64,000 nucleotides of DNA from Hymenobacter sediminis (GTDB taxonomy: Bacteria; Bacteroidota; Bacteroidia; Cytophagales; Hymenobacteraceae). The position numbers were made by a program, and so were the translations under genes. This document shows, piece by piece, positions 8,689-16,578 of this stretch. Where the stretch lies: contig NZ_QKNS01000002.1 of assembly GCF_003231285.1 (NCBI RefSeq), positions 1 through 64,000 on the forward strand, in the 5' to 3' direction. Position 1 is the stretch's first letter, and every line of letters starts with the position of its first letter. The notes below the pieces were generated by a model. It saw nothing but the letters and a program-made list of their open reading frames with translations. It was not told where the DNA came from and did not search any database.

Positions 8689-9942
8689 ATGTCCACAGAA
8701 TTACCGCTACGTCCTCGATTGTTGACGACTGCACCACACCCTTCCCGCCGGTCTTTTTTACGATATACGGGAGCCAGTGCCGCCCTTGCCAGCTTATGGT
8801 TGGCAAGTTGTAAGAAAGAAGACGATCCCCTTGCCCCGGCAACCATCACTGGCTTTTCCCCTGCCAGTGGCATGCCTGGTGCTACCATTACCCTCACGGG
8901 GAGTGGTTTCACGGGAACCACTAGCCTCCTTCTCGGCACGGTGGCAGCTACTTTCACGGTGGTAAACGATACCACAATCACCTTTACGGTTCCGGCCTCT
9001 GCGCAAACCGCGGCGTTGACCTTGACTACGCCGGGGGGCGTAATTACGTCAGCCAGCGCTTTTACTGTGTTGCCGGCCCCTGCGTCCGCCCCCACGATCA
9101 CCAACGTGTCGCCCGCCAGTGCCCTGCCTAATGCCGTGGTCACCGTGGTGGGTACCAACTTTACCGGTGCCACCGCTGTAACCGTAAATGGGACCTCGGC
9201 GACCTTTACCGTCACGAGCAGTACGATGCTCACGTTCGTGGTGCCCACCGCCTCCGTCGCCGGTGCCGCCACCCTGGTGATTGCTACTTCTGGCGGCACG
9301 GCCACCAGCACCGGGTTGACCGTGCTACCCACCACCGTAAGCGTGGGCACGGGGAAGCTGGGCGTGCTAAACTATGTCTACGCGCTGGAACAACTGGAGG
9401 CCGATTTTTACACGCAAGTACGCGCCGGCTCCTATTATACAGGCTTAGCAACTGGCAGTGCCGAAAAATTGATCTTGGATGATCTATTTTACCACGAAGT
9501 CATTCACCGTGAATTCTTTAAAGCGGATATTAAGGTATCACGTAATACGCCCATACCGGACTTGCGCACTACCTTTTCCACCGTCAACTTTAATGATCGG
9601 GCCTCGGTACTGAACACAGCTAAGGTACTGGAGGACTTAGGTGTCGCTGCTTATAACGGGGTGAGCCAGTACTTGGCAGAGCCGGCGTATGTGTTTCTAA
9701 TGGCTAAAATCGTTTCGGTTGAGGCCCGCCACGCCGCCATGATTCGCGACTTGGTGGCCGAGTCGACTTTTGTTGGGAATGACATTGCGACCGTCACCTC
9801 GGCCAGCACCAGCAGCGTGGCTACCAACAACGCTCCCGCTCGCTCGAGCCTGGAACGGGCGTTGTCCCCCCAAGAGGTTGTCGCTATTGCCAACACCTTT
9901 CTGGCCGATGGCTCCAAGCTTGACGTTTCGGGGATCCGGTAG
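8689..9942 (+). CDS. Tat lipoprotein with IPT/TIG and ferritin-like domains
   Basis: This 417-residue protein has a twin-arginine signal (SRRSFLRYTG, RR at 20-21) ending in a lipobox (LAS-Cys41), so it should be exported folded and lipid-anchored. Two IPT/TIG Ig-like domains follow (about 52-130, starting ITGFSPASGMPGATITLTGS, and 135-212). A four-helix ferritin-like domain of the Ferritin_2 type covers about 222-365, with acidic/His pairs EQLEADFY, FYHEVIHREFF, LEDLGVAAYNG and VSVEARHAAMIRDL. These Glu/His positions could bind two metal ions. The next gene encodes a second such protein, so the pair probably acts together in the periplasm or at the surface. The substrate is unknown. Confidence 0.85.
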   Translation: MSTELPLRPRLLTTAPHPSRRSFLRYTGASAALASLWLASCKKEDDPLAPATITGFSPASGMPGATITLTGSGFTGTTSLLLGTVAATFTVVNDTTITFTVPASAQTAALTLTTPGGVITSASAFTVLPAPASAPTITNVSPASALPNAVVTVVGTNFTGATAVTVNGTSATFTVTSSTMLTFVVPTASVAGAATLVIATSGGTATSTGLTVLPTTVSVGTGKLGVLNYVYALEQLEADFYTQVRAGSYYTGLATGSAEKLILDDLFYHEVIHREFFKADIKVSRNTPIPDLRTTFSTVNFNDRASVLNTAKVLEDLGVAAYNGVSQYLAEPAYVFLMAKIVSVEARHAAMIRDLVAESTFVGNDIATVTSASTSSVATNNAPARSSLERALSPQEVVAIANTFLADGSKLDVSGIR

Positions 9943-9990
9943 CGGCTTCCCCTTCAGGTTTTCTTTTTTCCTACTTAGTCTATAATTACC

Positions 9991-10971
9991 GTGAATTTTT
10001 TTCATCTCCTCTCTGAGCTTGAGCAACTGGACCCCGAACTGGGCGAGCGGCTTGATTCGCGCCGGGCCGTGTTTAAACACTTGGGCGGCATGGGCCAAAA
10101 GCTTACTGCCGCCGCCTTACCCTTGGCAATCGGGGCGATTTTCAATAAAGCCTATGGGCAAACCCCTGCCGGACTGCAGGTAGTAGAGGCGCTCAACTTT
10201 GCCCTCAAGCTGGAGTACCTGGAGCTTTCTCTCTATAAGTACCGCGCATCCCTTACGGGGCTGAGTGCTCCGATTACAACGTCCCTTAACCTGATTGCGG
10301 CCGACGAAGCAAATCATGTGGCCTTTCTGCGCACCATAATCAGCGCGATGGGCGGCACCCCGATTGCGGAGCCCCCGCTCGCTCTCTTCGACTTTACCGC
10401 CGGCATCGGTTCAATGCAAGGGCCATATATCGGCTTTTCAACAAATCCAGCTGTCTTCTTAGTAGTGGCGCAGGCGCTGGAGGATTTAGGGGTGCGCGCC
10501 TACAAGGGCCTAACGCCAACGCTGATGACCAACAAGACCATGCTGACGGCGGCACTCAATATTCACTCGATTGAAGCGCGCCATTCGGCACAGATCCGGG
10601 CCATTCGGCGGGCGCTGGCCACCTCCGCCAGTACTCCCCCCTCGCAAGGTGTTCCAGGTTCCCCTAATGCTGCGCCCAAAAGCTGGGTTTCCGGTACCGA
10701 TAGAGGAGGTCCGGCGCCAGGTTCGGCCCCATTCTACACGAGTCCCATCTATGAGGCTGGCAATAAGGTGATTGGCGGTCCAGAGGATATCATGTTCCAC
10801 CAAGAAGCCAATACGATCCATTTAGGAGTAGCGCTGACTAACAATCTTAGTGCAGCCGTAGCCAATTTCCCCCTAGCAGCCTTCACCGAAGCTTTCGATG
10901 AGGGTCTTGATGTAACGACTGTTTCCACCATCGCCCGGCCCTTCGTCTTACACAGTAGCAAATTTTTTTAA
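9991..10971 (+). CDS. ferritin-like domain protein
   Basis: This 326-residue protein starts with GTG 9991. Its N-terminus resembles a Tat signal (SRRAVFKHLGG, RR at 24-25, then a hydrophobic stretch AAALPLAIGAIF). The ferritin-like domain spans about 62-205 with ALKLEYLELSLYKY, AADEANHVAFLRTI, ALEDLGVRAYKG and HSIEARHSAQIRAIRR, the usual metal-ligand pattern. The C-terminal 120 residues are Pro/Gly-rich and then carry PEDIMFHQEANTIHLGVAL, seen in other members of this family. It lies 48 bases after the Tat lipoprotein gene and shares its fold, so they form an operon ended by a terminator. Confidence 0.85.
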   Translation: MNFFHLLSELEQLDPELGERLDSRRAVFKHLGGMGQKLTAAALPLAIGAIFNKAYGQTPAGLQVVEALNFALKLEYLELSLYKYRASLTGLSAPITTSLNLIAADEANHVAFLRTIISAMGGTPIAEPPLALFDFTAGIGSMQGPYIGFSTNPAVFLVVAQALEDLGVRAYKGLTPTLMTNKTMLTAALNIHSIEARHSAQIRAIRRALATSASTPPSQGVPGSPNAAPKSWVSGTDRGGPAPGSAPFYTSPIYEAGNKVIGGPEDIMFHQEANTIHLGVALTNNLSAAVANFPLAAFTEAFDEGLDVTTVSTIARPFVLHSSKFF

Positions 10972-11004
10972 GGTAGGGCCTGTATTCGGTACTCCTTCTA
11001 AAGC

Positions 11005-11032
11005 AAAAGCCCCGCCGGATGGGCGGGGCTTT
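11005..11032. terminator. intrinsic terminator (bidirectional)
   Basis: The hairpin AAAAGCCCCGCC-GGAT-GGGCGGGGCTTT lies between the converging ferritin-like (+) and acyltransferase (-) genes. Confidence 0.85.
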
Positions 11033-11037
11033 GTAGT

Positions 11038-12303
11038 TTACATAAGGCGCTTTTTAAACCACGGTTGCACCTTCATTTCCAGCACATACCCAACTCCTAT
11101 CACTACGGCCAGATACAGTAGCAGGCGCACTGCAAATGCCTCGCGAGAACCACTGAAAGCAGTTACCTGCTGGAAAAGGAACAATAGCGGAAAGTGGATG
11201 ATATATATGCCGTAGGAGATCAACCCCAGCGGTTTCATTTTTTCTATGATACGCTCACCCAAATCATTGAATTGTTTATTCCTAGCATAGACGATTAATG
11301 ATGAAATGTAGCAGGCAACAGGAATATAAATGGTGTTCATTAACTCTACCTGATGCACTTTCCCTGATGCTATATAAGCCACCATGTACAACGCCGGAAT
11401 ACCAAAAGCCACCAACTCTATCCACTGCTTACGCCATATAGAGCGGCGCGTGAAGCATAGCAACAATGGCAGGCAGAATACTAGGTACGACATATCAGAG
11501 AAGACAATAGCCCGGTCATAGAATGAGGGGGTGTCAATTTCCTTTATGTCCAAATTTAGTGCATACAGGATGCTGAAGCCCAGATTCATGCGCTCAAAGC
11601 AAAGCAGTAACAGCAGGAAGGCCAGCATTTTCCCGAACCGCAGTGGCTTACTGCTTTTGCGAAATCTGTTCAGAAAGAGGCCCAGAAACCAGAATACAGC
11701 TCCGTAGGCATACGATGCGAGCACAACGGGGCCTATGTGCAGCTTACTTATGAACAGTCCGATAATCAGGAATAGTACCGCCAAGTACTCAGCTCTCCAT
11801 TGACGGGCTGAAACCAGGATAAAGGCGGCATAATAAAAAATCTCATATCCTAAACTCCATATCGGTTGATTGAAGTCAGGTACATCTACCGCCAATCCTT
11901 GGAGAAAAAGGAGCCACCCACCGATAGTGGTAAGACTAAAGTACTGCTGTTGCAGGGCCGCTACCCCTATCGTGGCAAGTAAACTTATCAAATAGAGAGG
12001 ATACAAGCGCACAAGGCGCTTTTTCACATAAAGCCACCGCTCTGAGCGTGTATGAATTGGCTTAGGATTTGACAATCCGATGACGTAACCACTCAGCATA
12101 AAAAAAACAATTACGCTAAGGTGAGCTGGAGCCCCGTACTGCCAGGGGCCCGCTATGTGATACGTAGGGTCGAGATGCGAATCAACTTTAACAGCATGTC
12201 CAATAACAACGAGCAACGCTGCTAGGCCTCGCAAAGCCTCTAAGGAGACATCGAATTCTCGTTTTGTGGTAATGGACTCTTGTTTTAGTAAAACTTCAAG
12301 CAT
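11038..12303 (-). CDS. acyltransferase family 3 (OafA/OatA type), copy 3
   Basis: This 421-residue polytopic protein has the motifs VSLEALRGLAAL at 19-30, His36, VIVFFMLSGYVIGLS, VKKRLVRLYPLYLI and WSLGYEIFYYAAF, so it belongs to the acyltransferase-3 family. ATG 12303 (MLEVLLKQES) is chosen; an upstream in-frame start at 12336 has no support. It differs clearly from the two copies at 2153 and 4318, and like them lies beside decayed phage-like genes (12478-13653). The genes are separated by a long terminator palindrome, so it is not co-transcribed with the remnants. It probably modifies a surface glycan. Confidence 0.85.
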   Translation of the reverse strand: MLEVLLKQESITTKREFDVSLEALRGLAALLVVIGHAVKVDSHLDPTYHIAGPWQYGAPAHLSVIVFFMLSGYVIGLSNPKPIHTRSERWLYVKKRLVRLYPLYLISLLATIGVAALQQQYFSLTTIGGWLLFLQGLAVDVPDFNQPIWSLGYEIFYYAAFILVSARQWRAEYLAVLFLIIGLFISKLHIGPVVLASYAYGAVFWFLGLFLNRFRKSSKPLRFGKMLAFLLLLLCFERMNLGFSILYALNLDIKEIDTPSFYDRAIVFSDMSYLVFCLPLLLCFTRRSIWRKQWIELVAFGIPALYMVAYIASGKVHQVELMNTIYIPVACYISSLIVYARNKQFNDLGERIIEKMKPLGLISYGIYIIHFPLLFLFQQVTAFSGSREAFAVRLLLYLAVVIGVGYVLEMKVQPWFKKRLM

Positions 12304-12420
12304 TGGATTATAAAAGAGCTGGAATTGAGGGGCCACAAAGGTAGGATAGGCTCCATATCAGTACCGCAAGCGGTGCCCGTTATTTAGCAACAATAGCCTG
12401 GGCAGGGGGCTGTACTGGTT

Positions 12421-12470
12421 GTAATAAATAATAAGCCCCGCCTGGTGGGGCGGGGCTTATTATTTATTAC
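12421..12470. terminator. terminator palindrome with 22-bp arms
   Basis: Arms 12421-12442 and 12449-12470 are exact reverse complements around TGGTGG. The inner part is the usual AAGCCCCGCC core and the outer part adds GTAATAAATAAT. It separates the acyltransferase from the phage remnant. Confidence 0.85.
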
Positions 12471-12477
12471 AAGTCGA

Positions 12478-13389
12478 CTAAGCGAGGAACTCCAGTGTCC
12501 CCATAAACAGGTTGCAGCGATCGAAACTGTAATTGACCAACCATATTTCTATTTTGGCGTGAACTGCTAGGTTCAGACCTGTGATCAGAGCCCGCTCCGC
12601 AGCGGGTTGCTCAGAAGCACTATAGAGGCTGCCGACCGTAACCATCTGACCGTTCTGCTTGTAGGTTTGCCGTTGCTCATCAATCCAGATTTTAAAGTCG
12701 CAGCCGTGGTGTGCCGTAATGCAGCTATACCGCAATCCCGCCATGTAGGCTTCGGCGTTGTTGGTGAGCGTAATCACAGGCTGGTAGTTGGCAGCCAGCG
12801 TTCTAGGTCCACTTGGTCGGGCATATTTCATGGCGCCGTATCCATCCCATACGCCATCGAAACCAACCTTAAGAACCACGCGCGGGTCATTATACTGCAA
12901 CGTTACCGGCGCAATCAGACCAGTAAAACCTTCCGGGTAGCTAGAAGCGCCTCCGCCGCCATTTGCGCCAACCGGCACGGTTAGGCGCAGACAGTCAAAG
13001 GAAACGTTGGCGGTTTCCGCAAGCATTTCAATCCGATACGAAGCTAGGGGGATTGCGCCCGTGTCCATAAAACAACTGCCAGTCAGATTGGTAGCACCTG
13101 AAGCGTAGGGTTGGGTAGCTTGGGATTTCATCTGATGGAACACGACTTCATTCGTATCCACATTGGTTATACGCATGCGCCATATCCCAGTGCCTGCCCC
13201 CTGTTTACGATGGGTTGCACGCGCTAGTAGGTTTTCACCGTGAGCCAAGTAGTGCCCGCCGTACTAGTGAAAGCGCCTTTGCCACCCCCTGACCATACCG
13301 GGTCCGTGCTGATACTGTAGGCTCCGGTCAGGGTGTTGGGGTGCGTTGAAGACGCTGGTATGCCGGATGTCGAGGGTGCCGCTGCTCAT
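12478..13389 (-). pseudogene. frameshifted phage-like gene
   Basis: ATG 13389 (MSSGTLDIRHTSVFNAP) overlaps the upstream stop as ATGA. Coding then shifts frame near 13340 into NTLTGAYSISTDPVWSGGGK and again near 13245 into AHGENLLARATHRKQ. From there one frame runs to the TAG at 12478, encoding 250 residues with RITNVDTNEVVFHQ, a Gly-rich hinge and CNLFMGTLEFLA at the end. Joined, the parts give about 300 residues with no signal peptide. The family is not recognised. The coupling and the decay are like those of the genes at 1-1974, so a prophage origin is likely but inferred. Confidence 0.55.
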
Positions 13390-13653
13390 GGCTGGCCCTC
13401 CCGTTTTACCTCCGTTAGGCGGATGGTCTGAATCTCAATTGGGCCACCGCCTTCCCCAATGTGTTCCTTGCGGCTGAGCTTCGGCCGCACGTATTCCTGC
13501 AGCTGCAAAAAAGGCTTCTACCCGCTTGGCAGGGGTCAGCTTCTCAATATCCTCCTGCAGGGTTTCTTCGAGCTCAGTCAATACGTCCTCAATCCGCTCT
13601 ACTAAAACCACAACTATAGGCAAAAGCTCCGACGTTAGTCGGGGCTTTTTCAT
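13386..13653 (-). pseudogene. frameshifted small phage-like gene
   Basis: The frame opening MKKPRLTSELLPIVVVLVER reads an acidic helix (EDVLTELEETLQEDIEKLTP), then meets a run of six T at about 13516. With five T the protein would continue FLQLQEYVRPKLSRKEHIGE to RLTEVKREGQP and stop at 13386-13388, overlapping the next start as ATGA. So a single inserted T disrupts it. The apparent N-terminus is encoded by a terminator hairpin, which suggests the true 5' end has been lost. The helix content would fit a small DNA-packaging or regulatory protein, but no family is recognised. Confidence 0.45.
13622..13649. terminator. intrinsic terminator
   Basis: The hairpin AAAAGCTCCGAC-GTTA-GTCGGGGCTTTT is followed by T residues on the plus strand. 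Confidence 0.65.
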
Positions 13654-13828
13654 ACGATTGCAGCAGATAGCTTAACTCTATGCCTTTTTACCTCGGGGAA
13701 ATAGGCAGCGCCCCAAGAGAACGAGGGTGCTGTACTTCAAGCCTGTGCAGCATACAGGGAATTGTCAGACCTTGGTAGTTTATCCTTCTCGACTACTAGT
13801 AAATCACTTGTACCGCCCTACGCTATCT

Positions 13829-14107
13829 ATGGTGCTTACCCTCCTTCTATCGGAATCTAACCCCATATCTTTCGCTGGTTTTTTGTTGTTAGCCCCCATA
13901 ATACTAGCGATGAGTTACCCTCTCTTTTGGCTCGCTCGATCAACATCGTCAACTACTTCTAAAGTCATGGCTTTAATGCTGGCCTCACTACCCATTTGGC
14001 TAGGCAGCAAACTAAGTAACGACCTGGGAGCATGGGTAACGCTCTTTTCGTGTCTCCCTTTTGGGTTAGTGGTAGTTAACCTATCACGCAGTAAAGTCGA
14101 AAAGTAG
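13829..14107 (+). CDS. small membrane protein, LLLSE family (member 1)
   Basis: ATG 13829 gives 92 residues (MVLTLLLSESNPISFAGFLL) with about three membrane segments and a basic end (NLSRSKVEK). The start of the membrane part resembles the proteins at 14452 and 14930, which share PLLLSE-TG-DP-P. A longer frame upstream to 13727 has no similarity support. The 13668-13715 leader resembles 14835-14880 before member 3. The function is not known; the family is not recognised. Confidence 0.5.
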   Translation: MVLTLLLSESNPISFAGFLLLAPIILAMSYPLFWLARSTSSTTSKVMALMLASLPIWLGSKLSNDLGAWVTLFSCLPFGLVVVNLSRSKVEK

Positions 14108-14208
14108 TTGCTACTATGAACGCGAAGCTTTTGATTCCGGGGTACCCATACCAACCAGATTCGCTTCAGGTAAGCTGGCTGCCGCAAATAAATGCGCGTC
14201 TACTGAGG

Positions 14209-14382
14209 CTAATCCAGATGCTGTGCTGAATCAGCGAGTTGTATTGTGGTGTCTTCGCTATCCAGTAGGGTGCTATCCCCTCTCATAGGAACATCAGCTT
14301 GTTGTGCCTGCTGTTCCTGAGATGCCTGATTGCAGCCGTTTAAGGATAGAGAGAAAATCGTAGCAACCAGTAATCTTTTCAT
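14209..14382 (-). CDS. small lipoprotein
   Basis: ATG 14382 gives 57 residues: MKRLLVATIFSLSLNGC is a lipoprotein signal with Cys17, followed by a Gln/Asp-rich tail (NQASQEQQAQQADVPMRGD). There is no folded domain. It lies downstream of the minus-strand membrane protein gene at 14452 and may share its transcript. The function is unknown. Confidence 0.55.
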   Translation of the reverse strand: MKRLLVATIFSLSLNGCNQASQEQQAQQADVPMRGDSTLLDSEDTTIQLADSAQHLD

Positions 14383-14451
14383 AGTTACAACGATACGAAA
14401 CCCGACCTGCACAGGTTAGAGCTTTTGCTTTAGAGGCTGCAAGTGGCTCAC

Positions 14452-14700
14452 TTACGTGCTCCAGAAGTAGATAGCAAACGTTACTCCGCCCACGCCCACT
14501 ATCAGGGCTACTAGCAGAAAGAAAGATCCTGCCACTTGAAGTGAACGGACGGTACTGCGTCGTAAGCTTTTCCCTGCTAACACGACCAACCATACGGTTA
14601 CTAGTATTGTGACTAGGTAGAGGCCGGATGCTAGTAGAATAAAAGGCCGTGGATCGGCCCCAGTCGGTTCGGATAGCAATAAAGGGATGAACCATTTCAT
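14452..14700 (-). CDS. small membrane protein, LLLSE family (member 2)
   Basis: This 82-residue protein starts MKWFIPLLLSEPTGADPRPF and has two membrane segments (ILLASGLYLVTILVTVWLVV and FFLLVALIVGVGGVTFAIYF) separated by a basic loop (GKSLRRSTVRS). It shares the N-terminal motif and layout with the plus-strand gene at 14930 (PLLLSEATGVDPTP). The function is not known. Confidence 0.6.
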   Translation of the reverse strand: MKWFIPLLLSEPTGADPRPFILLASGLYLVTILVTVWLVVLAGKSLRRSTVRSLQVAGSFFLLVALIVGVGGVTFAIYFWST

Positions 14701-14740
14701 AGCCCCGAAGCTAGTAAACCAGTAGCCATGCTCAGAAACG

Positions 14741-14770
14741 AAAAGCCCCGACCTGAGCCAGGGCTTTTTT
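14741..14770. terminator. intrinsic terminator
   Basis: The hairpin AAAAGCCC...GGGCTTTTTT lies between the minus-strand gene at 14700 and the plus-strand gene at 14930. Confidence 0.7.
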
Positions 14771-14929
14771 ACGCGTCGGGATTGCCGGCTAGGCAGCTAT
14801 GTTGTACAGCGCATTTGTATAATTGTAAACACTGCTTAGCCCTATACCTTTTCAACCTCGGGGCAGGGGGCAGAGCACACAGGTGTAGAGAAAAAGCACC
14901 TTTTGCGCACCCTTTCTTCTGCTTGAATT

Positions 14930-15181
14930 ATGCATTCAATCTTACTGTTTACTCCGCTACTACTCTCGGAGGCAACAGGGGTAGACCCAACGCCGCTGTT
15001 CCAATTTTTTCTTATTGTGTTAGTGACTGTTCCGCTTGCGTGGTGGTGGGGGTTTAAGCTTGTGCACAGTGGTAAAGTCGTGCTCAAGTTTTTGGGGGCG
15101 TTAGTTCTATTATACGGGCTGATATTCGGTCTTACTGGGCTCTATTTTTTAGCAGCCTTATCGTTAGCGCTAAAAAGCTAA
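14930..15181 (+). CDS. small membrane protein, LLLSE family (member 3)
   Basis: This 83-residue protein (MHSILLFTPLLLSEATGVDP) has two membrane segments (FFLIVLVTVPLAWWWGF and LGALVLLYGLIFGLTGLYFL) separated by a short basic loop. It is clearly related to member 2 on the other strand. Its leader at 14835-14880 resembles that of member 1. Nothing in it indicates catalysis; a small envelope or regulatory protein is possible. Confidence 0.6.
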   Translation: MHSILLFTPLLLSEATGVDPTPLFQFFLIVLVTVPLAWWWGFKLVHSGKVVLKFLGALVLLYGLIFGLTGLYFLAALSLALKS

Positions 15182-15324
15182 GTGGTGAGGTTGTTCTCAG
15201 GTAGCTAGTCGAAGTAGCATTAGCCCCAATTTTGTTAGGGATCTACGAGAAATAAAAGGGAAATACCACTGGTTAGATGGTATAGGGCGCACTTTCAAGA
15301 CATTGACCACCCATAACCGCAACG

Positions 15325-15360
15325 ATACAAAAGCCCCGGCTTACGTCGGGGCTTTTGTAT
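15325..15360. terminator. intrinsic terminator
   Basis: Perfect 14-bp arms (ATACAAAAGCCCCG and its complement) lie between the genes at 14930 and 15371. Confidence 0.8.
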
Positions 15361-15370
15361 TATTGAGCCT

Positions 15371-15580
15371 ATGAAACAACTAGCTACCCTCCGTTATCTA
15401 TTATTCGTGCTGCTTTTAGCCTCAGCTTCAGCCTGTGGTGGAGATAATGAGAAGCAATATGCTCTGCAACCGAAGCCAACTACCCACGCAGCTGGCTTAC
15501 ACTTGGTTGGAGCAGGTCTTACCAACTTAGGAGCCCGGGTAAGTGGTGGCACGACCAATACAGAAGGTGCTGATCCTTAA
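15371..15580 (+). CDS. small lipoprotein
   Basis: This 69-residue protein has a lipoprotein signal (YLLFVLLLASASAC, Cys22) and a short polar tail (GGDNEKQYALQPKPTTHAAG, then Gly/Thr-rich). No domain is recognised. It sits directly downstream of a terminator and is probably transcribed alone. Confidence 0.55.
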   Translation: MKQLATLRYLLFVLLLASASACGGDNEKQYALQPKPTTHAAGLHLVGAGLTNLGARVSGGTTNTEGADP

Positions 15581-15756
15581 CAAACGTTCTCCTTTGCGCT
15601 TTCCCAGGCTAGCACCAAAAGGAGTACAGCAGGGTAGAGGTACAAAGCCGAGGTAAGGAACGGGGGTAGGCAAGAAGGCCGCTGTTTCAGGGCAGGCCGG
15701 TTACGCCAGGTAGGTATGACACACCCTAGCGGCGTAATTTTCGTTCAAGGCCTACT

Positions 15757-16461
15757 ATGAAACGACCCCACGTAATCTGCCACATGATGTCCTGCGTGGA
15801 CGGCAAAATTCTGTCTGCGAACTGGAAGGACGAAGAAATCACTAACACCTTCGCCGGATACTTCGAGAAATACCACGAAACCTTTACCAGCCAGGCCTGG
15901 ATGTGCGGGCGCATCACGATGGAACGGGACTTCTCCGGCGGCGTGGAGCCTGAGTTGCAACCCGCCCCGCACCCCATAGCTCGGGAGCCTTTCATCGGCG
16001 ATGCTGACGCTACGTCCTTTGCGGTGGCCATAGATGCACACGGTAAGCTAGGTTGGGAAAGCAACACCACCGGCGGCGACCATATCGTGGAGGTGCTCAC
16101 GGAGCAAGTCAGCGACGAGTACCTGTACTATCTGCAGCGCCAGCGAATTTCCTACCTCTTTGCCGGCGAGAAAGAGGTGGATTTTGCCTCGGTGCTAGAG
16201 CAACTGGCGGCTCTGTTTCCCATTGAAACGTTGATGCTGGAAGGCGGCGGCCACCTGAACGGGTCCCTGCTCAATGCCGGCCTGATTGACGAGCTGAGCT
16301 TGCTGATTCTACCGCTGGCCGACGGCACGCCTCAGTCGCCAACCACGTTTGAGGTGAGTGACTACCTCTCCAAAGGCCCAGCCACACGCCTACACCTGAC
16401 CCAAGTGCAGCAGTTGGATAATGATGTAGTATGGCTAAAGTATCGGTTTAAGGCCGCTTAA
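15757..16461 (+). CDS. RibD C-terminal-domain (dihydrofolate-reductase-like) reductase
   Basis: This 234-residue cytoplasmic protein has the reductase fold shared by RibD C-termini and DHFR. It begins RPHVICHMMSCVDGKILSA, the typical first strand with S-x-DG, has WMCGRITMERDF in the middle, and carries the nucleotide-binding ETLMLEGGGHLNGSLLNAGL followed by IDELSLLILPL. It probably uses NADPH. It has no RibD deaminase domain and no riboflavin genes nearby, so a stand-alone reductase of unknown substrate is the best call. A strong terminator follows. Confidence 0.85.
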   Translation: MKRPHVICHMMSCVDGKILSANWKDEEITNTFAGYFEKYHETFTSQAWMCGRITMERDFSGGVEPELQPAPHPIAREPFIGDADATSFAVAIDAHGKLGWESNTTGGDHIVEVLTEQVSDEYLYYLQRQRISYLFAGEKEVDFASVLEQLAALFPIETLMLEGGGHLNGSLLNAGLIDELSLLILPLADGTPQSPTTFEVSDYLSKGPATRLHLTQVQQLDNDVVWLKYRFKAA

Positions 16462-16478
16462 ATCTCACTAGCAATTCT

Positions 16479-16521
16479 AAACGCAAGGAAGGCGGCCAAT
16501 CTGGCCGCCTTCCTTGCGTTT
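16479..16521. terminator. strong bidirectional terminator
   Basis: Perfect 20-bp arms (AAACGCAAGGAAGGCGGCCA and its complement) around three bases separate the converging RibD-like and hemF genes. Confidence 0.85.
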
Positions 16522-16578
16522 GCGGGTATATATGCCGAAGCCGAATGTGCTTTTGCTGCCTGACTTTTTACTTTCAGC

